Of a stretch of DNA of 14,414 nucleotides, positions 7,024-14,000 are shown in pieces. Within the stretch, counting starts at the first letter, position 1. Each line of letters starts with the position of its first letter. This DNA comes from JBAXXL01 sp038206725 (GTDB taxonomy: Bacteria; Bacteroidota; Ignavibacteria; Kapaibacteriales; UBA2268). The position numbers and the translations under genes are program-made. The notes below the pieces were generated by a model, which saw nothing but the letters and a program-made list of their open reading frames with translations, searched no databases and was not told where the DNA came from. The stretch is taken from positions 1 through 14,414 of the forward strand of contig JBBRAO010000054.1 in assembly GCA_038206725.1 (NCBI GenBank). The letters are read 5' to 3'.

Positions 7024-7410
7024 AATACATACTCCCAAAAAAGTACTTTTCCAATATACTATAAATCAATTGCTAAATTATATTATTTTTTTGAAATAAA
7101 AAAGAATATTAACAAAAATTAATTCCTTAGCGAAGCGGAAATGCAGACACCATACTTGTCAAAAACTATGATACCGATAAAAATGCTTATTAATCGATAA
7201 ACCAATTATCGCAAAAATACTTACGTTTTGTCAAAATGCCAAAAAATAATCAAAAAAAATAAAATTTTGTACGGCTATTAGTGATTGATTTTTATATGTT
7301 TACTAAACTCATTGTTCGTTTTGCAAAATAATTTCACATTTTTTGAAACTTTTTTTCGTTTAATGTGTCTATATAATGTTAATTTAGAATTAAATTATAA
7401 GAAAAAGACA
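7024..7410. other. AT-rich divergent intergenic region, 387 bp
   Basis: This region separates the start codons of the two giant T9SS proteins and must hold both promoters. It is very AT-rich with long A and T runs. CGATAA (7194-7199) and TTATCG (7205-7210) form a small inverted repeat near its centre. A good minus-strand promoter candidate is listed separately; no clear TAnnTTTG box was found for the plus-strand gene. No gene, tRNA or convincing terminator was seen. Confidence 0.7.
7212..7243 (-). promoter_or_regulatory. Candidate Bacteroidota promoter for the VWA/FISUMP gene
   Basis: On the minus strand TTTG (7240-7243) is followed after 20 nt by TATTTTTG (7212-7219), the -33/-7 arrangement known from Bacteroides promoters. 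Transcription would start near 7205, giving a leader of roughly 180 nt before the ATG at 7023. It is the best-spaced promoter in the window. Confidence 0.55.
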
Positions 7411-10400
7411 ATGAAACATATTACTACTTATTTTTTTCTGCTGATAATTTTTTCAGCTTCAGCGTTTGCAACTCTTGAGGACGATTATTATTCGACCCAT
7501 TTGGAGTTGCTCAATTCGTCTATTAGCGGGACCGAGTTTTATTTCACCGTTCCACCCGCACTAACCGATATAAATTTGTCGAACGATAAAGTATTTTTAT
7601 ATATAACTTCTTCATTCGATACGAAAGTTACTTTAGAAAACACCGCCCGTAATTATTCACAAGTAATCAATATTGCTAAGGGTAAGCAAGGTGTGTTTGT
7701 ATTAGACCCTCAAGTTTGCCAGCCTTATATTAAATCCGGAATGGAACCTGAAATCGGAAGCCGTTTCGTTCGCTCCGGTGCTATGCATTTGGTATCGGAA
7801 CAACCTGTAACAGCAAAATTAATAGTTGATTACCGTTATTCCAGCGAAGGTCTTATGATTCTGCCGGTTACAGCCTTAGGTAAAAACTATGTTGTCAGCT
7901 CTTATAATGACGGCTCATCGCATTATCCACTTTACAACAGTTTCCCAAGCACCACGAGTATAGTCGCGCTTTACGATAACACCGATGTTAATTTCACATT
8001 TTATGGGAATAAGCAAGCCGCTGGTGGTTTGATGTACGGTAATAAAAGCATTATGCCGATGAATAAAGGCGATATATGGGTTATTTCGGCGCAAGGTAAA
8101 GAAGGAGATATATCGGGAAGTTCCATTAAAGCATCGAAATCGGTTGCGGTTTTAAGTGGCTGCCAATCGGCAAATGTTCCTCTTAATAATAAATATAATA
8201 ATTATCTTGCTGAAATGGATTTACCTGTGCGTTGGTGGGGTAACGAGTACCACGTTTCAAAAATACAAGGACGTAGAAACCCGCCAATCATTAGAATATA
8301 TACACTTAACGAACTTGATACCGATACAACTATAGCTTATGTCAACGGCAAAATTAGTAAAGACACATTAATCATTACCAAAAACACAGCTAAATACGGT
8401 ATTAATTTCGTTGAATACCGACCAAAAGAGGCAAATGTATCAGTAGAATCGAATAAGAAAATTTCTGTTACTCTTTATAACACAGGCACTGAAGAGGATG
8501 GGCAACCAACTCCATTAGGTGCTCCTTTTCAAATGAGTCTTATGCCGGTAAATTCATATTCGCATACCTCTTCATTTTTTGTAGAATCTTCAGCTTTGAG
8601 CGATCCTTTATCAAAATACTACCTAAATATAATCGGAGAATGTAACGAAAGCGAGGAATTACCGGTAGATATGTTTATCGGTAAAGTTGACGGTAAGAGT
8701 ATAAATTGGAAATCAATCGCCGATGCTTACGTGGTTTCAAGCAATGTAATGCCCTCTGAAAGTGGTAGTTATAAGAGCATTGTTATTCAAATCAATGAAC
8801 CCGGGTATTTCGTTATTAAATCCGGACGAAAATTCTCTAATTACTGCTATAACTTTATTGGGAAAAAAGCATTTGGATACCCTGCGTTTATGACTTTCGC
8901 AACTGCGGAGGAATTGGACAAGGAATCACCTACAGTAATCTTTAATTCCGAATGTTCAGGTGAAATAACAGGTACTGTTAAAGATATGCCTGATGACAAT
9001 TATATCCGTTCCAATTTATCATCTGTGATTTTCGATTTGGTTAACTTCAATAGAGAAATTTCAGCTATAACACCGGGTGAAACGCGTAATGCGGAATGGA
9101 GTCTGTATGTTAAAAACAAAAGGTTGGACGCAAAAGCTGTTTTACAATTTCGCGATTACGCAGGTAACGATACGATTTTATCATTTGAATATATCGCCCC
9201 AAAAATAACGATTGAGCCAAATTACAAGCATTTTGGAGCCTTTTCTACAAACGAGAAATCGGTACAAGATTTCAAAATCGTTAATAGAGGCACTACTGAT
9301 TTTCAAGTTTCAAAAATCATTGTAAAATCTATCAATTCTAATTTTAAAATTGATAATGAGACACCGGATTTAGTAATTAAACCTAACCAAGAATACAATT
9401 TCAAAATTGAATTTTTATCGAAAACAGCAGGTACTTTCGTTGATTCTATTGGCGTAGTAAATAATTGCTATATGAATTATTTAGCTAAAGTCGAAGCCGC
9501 TGTGGGACAACCCGTTATCGAGGTAAGCGACGTAGATTTTGGCTTTTTACCTATCAGTACACCGAGCGAACGCTACGGAATTATTTTTAACAGGGGTATA
9601 TCCAACTTAGTAATAACTTCTGTTGATAGTTCTAACGTTCCTGAATTCTCACTAGTTTTAGATAGACCTATCAACCCCGGCAATCCTTTGATTATTAATC
9701 CGGGCGGTAATTATAAGTTTAATATACGCTGTTTGGTTAATACAAAAGGCGATTTCAATGAGTATTACAAGTTTTCAAGCAACGCAGTTCAAATGGACAG
9801 TATATGTTTTGTTTATGTACACGGTATAAATGTAGAACTTACTGCTGAATCGTATGATTTTGGCAGAAAAAGAATGAACCGAACAGATTTCCCGATTATT
9901 CCTTATCCAATAGCTAATCAATATGGTGGATTGGTTTTAGAAAACATTGGGGATAAAGTCATCAAAATAGACAACTACGAGATTATTAATTCAAATCGCG
10001 GAGAAGCATTCGAATTTAATAAAAACGTACTGCGCAATTTAGAAATTAAAGCTAAATCGAAGTTCGTTTTACCGGTTCACTTCAATCCAAAAGACACCGG
10101 TAACTACGAATTAACATTAAGTTATAAAACAAAGGGTTTTCCGGACAGTCAAGTTTACAGTAAACTTACGGGTATGGGATGTGTGCCGCGGGTTTCGTGT
10201 TCACCTGTTGAATTCGACACTCTCTTCCAAGCTGACCGCATTCATTCGAAACAAATCGTAATTAAAAATCAACCATATTCCGAATGGAAATGGGCTGATA
10301 CATTAATGATTTATGATTTTGAATCGGACGGAACAATATTGTTCGATAAAAATGGGTTCTCTGAAGAAGGTTTCAGAATTAACAAGGAAAACATTGCATT

Positions 10401-11601
10401 CCCTTATCAATTACTTCCGGGACAAGATATGCTTGTTGATGTCGATTTTTATGCGGGTAACCCCGGAGAGCATAAAGGCGAATTGACAATTATATCCGAT
10501 GCCGAAAATCAAGACACCAATAAAACTGATATTTCGGTCTATGTGATTTCAAATAATATTGATTTCCAAGGTGGCGAGATTTACAGTTGTATGAACGAAA
10601 AAGCCACAATTTCGGGCAAGATTTCAAATAACACCCAATCCAAAATCAAACTGAAAGGTATAACCGTTGACCAAACAAATGATGAATTTGCTTTATTAGA
10701 TAAATCATTGGAAAGCAGTTTTACATTGGAAGCCGGCGAATCGCGCTCAATTCCAGTCGAATATGCTCCGAAAAGTCCGGGAGACAAAACGATAAGATTT
10801 ATTTTGCAGGATGAAGCTGACCAACTACATAAAATTGCTGAGTTTAGAGGCAAAACAATGCAAATATCCAGGTTTGTATCCACTACTCCTGTAAACCAAC
10901 GGATAGACCCAGGCAAACCTGCTTATATATCAATATTATTGGAAAATGGACCGGCGATAGATACCTTTTATGTATATAACCTAACGTTTGAAATCAATTA
11001 CAGTACCGATATATTGAATTTAGAAAGGGCTAATATTGCTTTAGGTGAAGTTTGTAATGGTAGATTTAAACTTCATATTGATGAATTTGACAACATTGCG
11101 GGATATTGCAAAATAACTATTAGTTCGCTGTTCAATCAGCCGATAAACAAGTCAGGAAAACTTCTAGATTTCGCTTTTAGTTCGCATCTGCCTTACGAAA
11201 GGGTTAATCAAGCATTTATTGATATATCTGCAATTACTTACGATACAGATTGCGTGAAATTCGTTTGTACCGATGGAATAATAACTTTGGAAAATTACTG
11301 TATGTCGGAGATAAGAAAAATTATTTCGTCAGGTTACTACAACACATTGGAACCTATAGCCCCTAATCCGACAAACGCAAATTCACTCGATATTAATTAT
11401 CAAATTTCATTTGAAAATCCAACTGCTGTACAAGTTTACAACCTTGAAGGCAATTTGGTTAGGACGATTAGTTTAGGCAGTCAAAAGCCGGGTATGTATT
11501 CCCAAAATATTGATATAAGCAATCTTGCAAGTGGGCAGTATTATGTAGTAATCGAATCGGGAACATATTCAGCGGTAAGAAAGCTTATGATACATAAATA
11601 A
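7411..11601 (+). CDS. Secreted IgGFc-binding-like, multi choice-of-anchor D protein with T9SS tail
   Basis: A 1396-residue predicted secreted or surface protein. The ATG at 7411 gives a classical signal peptide (MKHITTYFFLLIIFSASAFA). The in-frame ATG 42 codons upstream gives AT-rich junk and is rejected. There is no Shine-Dalgarno sequence. Residues about 38-330 resemble the IgGFc-binding N-terminal domain common in Bacteroidota surface proteins (GTEFYFTVPP, then the LMILPVTALGKNYVVSSY segment). Repeated beta-sandwich HYDIN/choice-of-anchor D domains follow, starting near 599 (PNYKHFGAF), 700 (VDFGF), 808 (SYDFG), 926 (PVEFDT) and 1053. A cohesin-like region covers about 1155-1290. The last 85 or so residues are a T9SS sorting domain (IAPNPTNANS...VYNLEGNLVR...ASGQYYVVIESG...KLMIHK). 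The architecture suggests adhesion or matrix, not enzyme, function; no catalytic motif was seen. hutH follows 85 bp downstream on the same strand. Confidence 0.93.
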   Translation: MKHITTYFFLLIIFSASAFATLEDDYYSTHLELLNSSISGTEFYFTVPPALTDINLSNDKVFLYITSSFDTKVTLENTARNYSQVINIAKGKQGVFVLDPQVCQPYIKSGMEPEIGSRFVRSGAMHLVSEQPVTAKLIVDYRYSSEGLMILPVTALGKNYVVSSYNDGSSHYPLYNSFPSTTSIVALYDNTDVNFTFYGNKQAAGGLMYGNKSIMPMNKGDIWVISAQGKEGDISGSSIKASKSVAVLSGCQSANVPLNNKYNNYLAEMDLPVRWWGNEYHVSKIQGRRNPPIIRIYTLNELDTDTTIAYVNGKISKDTLIITKNTAKYGINFVEYRPKEANVSVESNKKISVTLYNTGTEEDGQPTPLGAPFQMSLMPVNSYSHTSSFFVESSALSDPLSKYYLNIIGECNESEELPVDMFIGKVDGKSINWKSIADAYVVSSNVMPSESGSYKSIVIQINEPGYFVIKSGRKFSNYCYNFIGKKAFGYPAFMTFATAEELDKESPTVIFNSECSGEITGTVKDMPDDNYIRSNLSSVIFDLVNFNREISAITPGETRNAEWSLYVKNKRLDAKAVLQFRDYAGNDTILSFEYIAPKITIEPNYKHFGAFSTNEKSVQDFKIVNRGTTDFQVSKIIVKSINSNFKIDNETPDLVIKPNQEYNFKIEFLSKTAGTFVDSIGVVNNCYMNYLAKVEAAVGQPVIEVSDVDFGFLPISTPSERYGIIFNRGISNLVITSVDSSNVPEFSLVLDRPINPGNPLIINPGGNYKFNIRCLVNTKGDFNEYYKFSSNAVQMDSICFVYVHGINVELTAESYDFGRKRMNRTDFPIIPYPIANQYGGLVLENIGDKVIKIDNYEIINSNRGEAFEFNKNVLRNLEIKAKSKFVLPVHFNPKDTGNYELTLSYKTKGFPDSQVYSKLTGMGCVPRVSCSPVEFDTLFQADRIHSKQIVIKNQPYSEWKWADTLMIYDFESDGTILFDKNGFSEEGFRINKENIAFPYQLLPGQDMLVDVDFYAGNPGEHKGELTIISDAENQDTNKTDISVYVISNNIDFQGGEIYSCMNEKATISGKISNNTQSKIKLKGITVDQTNDEFALLDKSLESSFTLEAGESRSIPVEYAPKSPGDKTIRFILQDEADQLHKIAEFRGKTMQISRFVSTTPVNQRIDPGKPAYISILLENGPAIDTFYVYNLTFEINYSTDILNLERANIALGEVCNGRFKLHIDEFDNIAGYCKITISSLFNQPINKSGKLLDFAFSSHLPYERVNQAFIDISAITYDTDCVKFVCTDGIITLENYCMSEIRKIISSGYYNTLEPIAPNPTNANSLDINYQISFENPTAVQVYNLEGNLVRTISLGSQKPGMYSQNIDISNLASGQYYVVIESGTYSAVRKLMIHK

Positions 11602-11652
11602 CATTTGATTATATAGAAACCATTAAATCAGAAATATTACACAAAATTGTAG

Positions 11653-11660
11653 TATTTTTG
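11653..11660 (+). promoter_or_regulatory. Candidate -7 element for hutH (TATTTTTG)
   Basis: TATTTTTG matches TAnnTTTG and lies 26 nt before the hutH ATG, predicting a short leader of about 20 nt. No TTTG at the expected -33 position was found, so the call rests on one box. It suggests hutH is transcribed separately from the giant gene upstream. Confidence 0.45.
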
Positions 11661-11686
11661 ATTTTTTTTTATGCTTGTTTTAAAAT

Positions 11687-13186
11687 ATGAATAAAACATT
11701 TCAAATATCACCGAAGACAAGGCTTGATTTTGTAACAATCAAATCTTTAATTCAAAATGATACAAAGTTAGAATTATCTTCAGAATCAAAAGAACTGATT
11801 GTTAATTGTAAATTATATTTCGATAAAAAAATAGCCGAAAGCACAAGTCCGCTGTACGGGATAAATACAGGTTTCGGATCGCTTTGTAATATCAAAATTT
11901 CCGATGAAGAACTGTCTAAACTTCAAGAAAATTTAATCAAGTCTCATTCCTGCAGTTTGGGAGCAAAAATAGCCGACGAAATTGTAAAAATTATGATGCT
12001 CCTTAAGATTAATGCTCTCTCTTTAGGGAAATCTGGTGTTCAATTATCAACTGTGGAACGGCTTGTGGATTTTTACAACCACGATATCATCCCGATTGTA
12101 TATGAACTTGGCTCATTAGGAGCTTCGGGCGATTTAGCTCCGTTAGCGAAAATGTGCCTGCCATTGCTGGGACTCAGCGAAGTTATGTACGAAGGCAAAG
12201 AGCGTTCTGCAAAAGATATACTTGAACTTTACGGATGGGAACCTATTACACTGGGTGCAAAGGAAGGCTTAGCTTTACTGAACGGAACCCAATTTATGTC
12301 TGCATTTGCCGTATGGTCAATAATAAAAGCCGATAAGGCGCAGTTGCTTTCTGACATAATCGCCGGTGTATCTTTAGATGCTTACAATTGTTTGTTGGAT
12401 CCATTTATCGCCCAAATCAGCGAAATACGTCCTCATCCCGGGCAAATAGAAACAGCCGCTAATATTCGTAAAATTTTGGAAGACTCCGAGATAGCCACGA
12501 GTGCAAAAACACACGTCCAAGACCCCTACTCTTTCCGCTGTATTCCTCAGGTACACGGCGCTTGCAAGGATTCTTTGAATTACATTAAAAGCGTAATATT
12601 AACCGAAATTAACTCCGTTACCGACAACCCAACCGTATTCCCAGAAGATGATTTAATCGTTTCCGGCGGCAATTTCCACGGAGAACCAATAGCACAAGTG
12701 ATGGACTTTTTTGCAATTGCTATGAGCGAAATAGGTGCGATTTCCGAACGCAGAACGTATCGCCTAATAGCGGGACAGCGGGGTTTGCCGGAGTTTTTAG
12801 TTTCCGCTCCTGGGTTAAATTCCGGTTTTATGATACCTCAATATGCCGCCGCGGCTATCGCAAGCCAAAACAAACAACTTTCCACTCCGGCATCCGTGGA
12901 TTCCATTCCTTCGTCTAACGAACAGGAAGATCACGTGAGTATGGGTGCTAACGCGGCGACTAAAGCATTGAAAGTAATTGACAACGTTATCAGGATTTTA
13001 GCAATTGAGCTTTATAATGCTTGCCAAGCTATACAATTTAGAGATAAAAAAACGTCTCCTTATTTACAAAATCTTATTGAACATTACCGAAAATATGTTA
13101 AGTTTGTAGAAGAAGACGTGGTAATGCACGACGATTTAGAAAAAACAATTGAGTTTATTGAAACAAATGAGTTTGTTTTACCGTAA
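11687..13186 (+). CDS. hutH: Histidine ammonia-lyase
   Basis: A 499-residue cytoplasmic enzyme that removes ammonia from L-histidine to give urocanate, the first step of histidine breakdown. The Ala-Ser-Gly triad that cyclises into the MIO electrophile is A146-S147-G148 in GSLGASGDLAP. Residues matching the Pseudomonas putida active site are Y57 (YGINTGFG), H87, N199 (LLNGT), Q278, Y281 and R284 (VQDPYSFR), F330 (GGNFHGEP) and E414 (NEQEDHVSMG). Length is normal for the family (about 500-510). The ATG at 11687 has no Shine-Dalgarno sequence. None of hutU, hutI or hutG is adjacent, so the pathway genes, if present, are elsewhere. A related aromatic amino-acid lyase cannot be fully excluded, but the conserved site favours histidine. 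A small T9SS protein gene follows after 7 bp, so the two are probably co-transcribed. Confidence 0.95.
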   Translation: MNKTFQISPKTRLDFVTIKSLIQNDTKLELSSESKELIVNCKLYFDKKIAESTSPLYGINTGFGSLCNIKISDEELSKLQENLIKSHSCSLGAKIADEIVKIMMLLKINALSLGKSGVQLSTVERLVDFYNHDIIPIVYELGSLGASGDLAPLAKMCLPLLGLSEVMYEGKERSAKDILELYGWEPITLGAKEGLALLNGTQFMSAFAVWSIIKADKAQLLSDIIAGVSLDAYNCLLDPFIAQISEIRPHPGQIETAANIRKILEDSEIATSAKTHVQDPYSFRCIPQVHGACKDSLNYIKSVILTEINSVTDNPTVFPEDDLIVSGGNFHGEPIAQVMDFFAIAMSEIGAISERRTYRLIAGQRGLPEFLVSAPGLNSGFMIPQYAAAAIASQNKQLSTPASVDSIPSSNEQEDHVSMGANAATKALKVIDNVIRILAIELYNACQAIQFRDKKTSPYLQNLIEHYRKYVKFVEEDVVMHDDLEKTIEFIETNEFVLP

Positions 13187-13193
13187 ATAAAGT

Positions 13194-13649
13194 ATGAAGA
13201 TTAATAAAATTAATATTTCGCTGGCTATGATGTTTATAGTATTAGGAGTTATTTTAACCCCATATAACACTTATGCTCAATCAATAAAAGGCGATTCTTC
13301 GTCCAAAAACAAAAACGTTTTTTTTGAACTTAACAAAAGCAAGCACCTATCCATATATAAAAAAGCAAGAATAGCCGCCGATACGATAACCACAAGCAAA
13401 ATCACCAGAATTTGGGAAACAAATGGTCAAATTCGTATAGAAGTCAGTTTGCAAAAAAAAGGCGTCGAAATCACTTTGAAGGCCTATAATATGCTCGGTA
13501 AGGACATCAAAACCATCTACAACGGCACCCAATCGAAAGACAAGGAAGAATACTCATTCAATTCATCGGAGCTCCCCAACGGGATTTATATATGTATGCT
13601 CGTCGGTTCTACATTCCGAGACACCGAAAAATTTATAATATCCAGGTGA
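13194..13649 (+). CDS. Minimal secreted protein: signal peptide plus T9SS sorting domain
   Basis: A 151-residue protein of unknown function starting 7 bp after the hutH stop, with no Shine-Dalgarno sequence, so translation may be coupled to hutH. Residues 1-29 form a signal peptide (hydrophobic stretch SLAMMFIVLGVIL, then a cut near TYAQS). About 40 residues of polar, Lys/Ser-rich sequence follow. From about residue 68 to the end it matches a type A T9SS sorting domain: IRIEVSLQKKGVEITLKAYN, MLGKDIKTIY, SELPNGIYICML, EKFIISR. The usual PNP motif at the start of the domain is absent. There is thus almost no cargo: it could be a shrunken derivative of a larger secreted protein, or a short genuine surface peptide. 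Stop TGA at 13647-13649. Confidence 0.85.
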   Translation: MKINKINISLAMMFIVLGVILTPYNTYAQSIKGDSSSKNKNVFFELNKSKHLSIYKKARIAADTITTSKITRIWETNGQIRIEVSLQKKGVEITLKAYNMLGKDIKTIYNGTQSKDKEEYSFNSSELPNGIYICMLVGSTFRDTEKFIISR

Positions 13650-13693
13650 ATGACCGATCAATAGAGACGCGGTCCTAAAACTCCAAAACATAA

Positions 13694-13752
13694 AATTCAA
13701 CCAGCCATCAGCCCCCAAGCTTCAGCGTGGGGTTGATGGGTTATATTGAATT
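13694..13752. repeat. Long two-tier hairpin after the hutH operon
   Basis: Outer arms AATTCAA (13694-13700) and TTGAATT (13746-13752) pair over 7 bp. Inner arms CCATCAGCCCC (13705-13715) and GGGGTTGATGG (13729-13739) pair over 11 bp with one G-U pair. The structure starts 45 nt after the small T9SS gene. No U-tract follows, so it resembles a REP-like or 3'-stabilising structure more than an intrinsic terminator. Confidence 0.65.
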
Positions 13753-13761
13753 GCAGGTGGG

Positions 13762-13779
13762 TCAATCATCCTTGATTGA
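13762..13779. repeat. Short AT-rich hairpin TCAATCA/TGATTGA
   Basis: A perfect 7-bp inverted repeat with a 4-nt loop. It sits between the long hairpin and the minus-strand terminator, in the convergent intergenic region. Confidence 0.5.
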
Positions 13780-13785
13780 TAAAAA

Positions 13786-13808
13786 AGGGGTTCGCAAATC
13801 GAACCCCT
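13786..13808 (-). terminator. Intrinsic terminator, minus strand
   Basis: AGGGGTTCG and CGAACCCCT form a perfect 9-bp stem with a 5-nt loop. Read on the minus strand it is followed by six Ts. It lies 34 nt beyond the stop of the T9SS-tail fragment at 13843, which suggests the fragment is the 3' end of what was once an expressed gene. Confidence 0.85.
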
Positions 13809-13842
13809 AAATGTATAATATTTTGACTTGCTCAATCATAAT

Positions 13843-13935
13843 CTATTCCACAACAAACTTTTCTTTCGCTACAACCTTTCCGTCTGATTCAATTATTATG
13901 AAATAAGTACCTGTTGCAAAATAATTGAAATAATT
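13843..13935 (-). pseudogene. Orphan T9SS sorting-domain fragment (30 codons)
   Basis: Minus-strand codons ending at TAG (13843-13845) encode a typical T9SS C-terminal end: YFATGTYFIIIESDGK, then VVAKEKFVVE. It resembles the other tails in the window (GMYFVKAGGETAKFVKM). In-frame TGA at 13936-13938 cuts it off, there is no start codon, and a palindrome lies immediately upstream. Only the last two beta strands of a sorting domain remain, so it is a relic of a lost or rearranged T9SS gene. It is too short for an ordinary gene call. A programmed frameshift is not supported. Confidence 0.7.
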
Positions 13936-13953
13936 TCAAAATAATATTTTTTT

Positions 13954-13986
13954 ACTCATCGGATGACTGCGAGTCATCCGATGAGT
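13954..13986. repeat. Palindrome after T9SS gene stop (copy 2)
   Basis: ACTCATCGGATGACT (13954-13968) and AGTCATCCGATGAGT (13972-13986) form a perfect 15-bp stem with a gcg loop. It begins 14 nt after the stop of the minus-strand T9SS gene at 14001. Its arms match those of the palindrome at 3526-3559, which stands 11 nt after another T9SS stop. A T-run precedes it on the plus strand; none follows on the minus strand. Confidence 0.85.
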
Positions 13987-14000
13987 TATTCAACTTATCG

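Noticed and set aside
7024..7038. TTG start of the VWA protein at 7038
   Set aside because: It adds five residues before a standard MKK signal peptide start; the ATG at 7023 has GGGAG ahead of it.
7285..7410. Upstream ATG of the IgGFc-like protein at 7285
   Set aside because: The 42 extra codons are AT-rich intergenic sequence with no signal function. MKHITTYFFLLIIF at 7411 is a classical signal peptide start.
10581..10916. Minus-strand frame of 111 codons within the IgGFc-like gene
   Set aside because: It is antisense to a continuous domain-bearing protein and is treated as a chance ORF.
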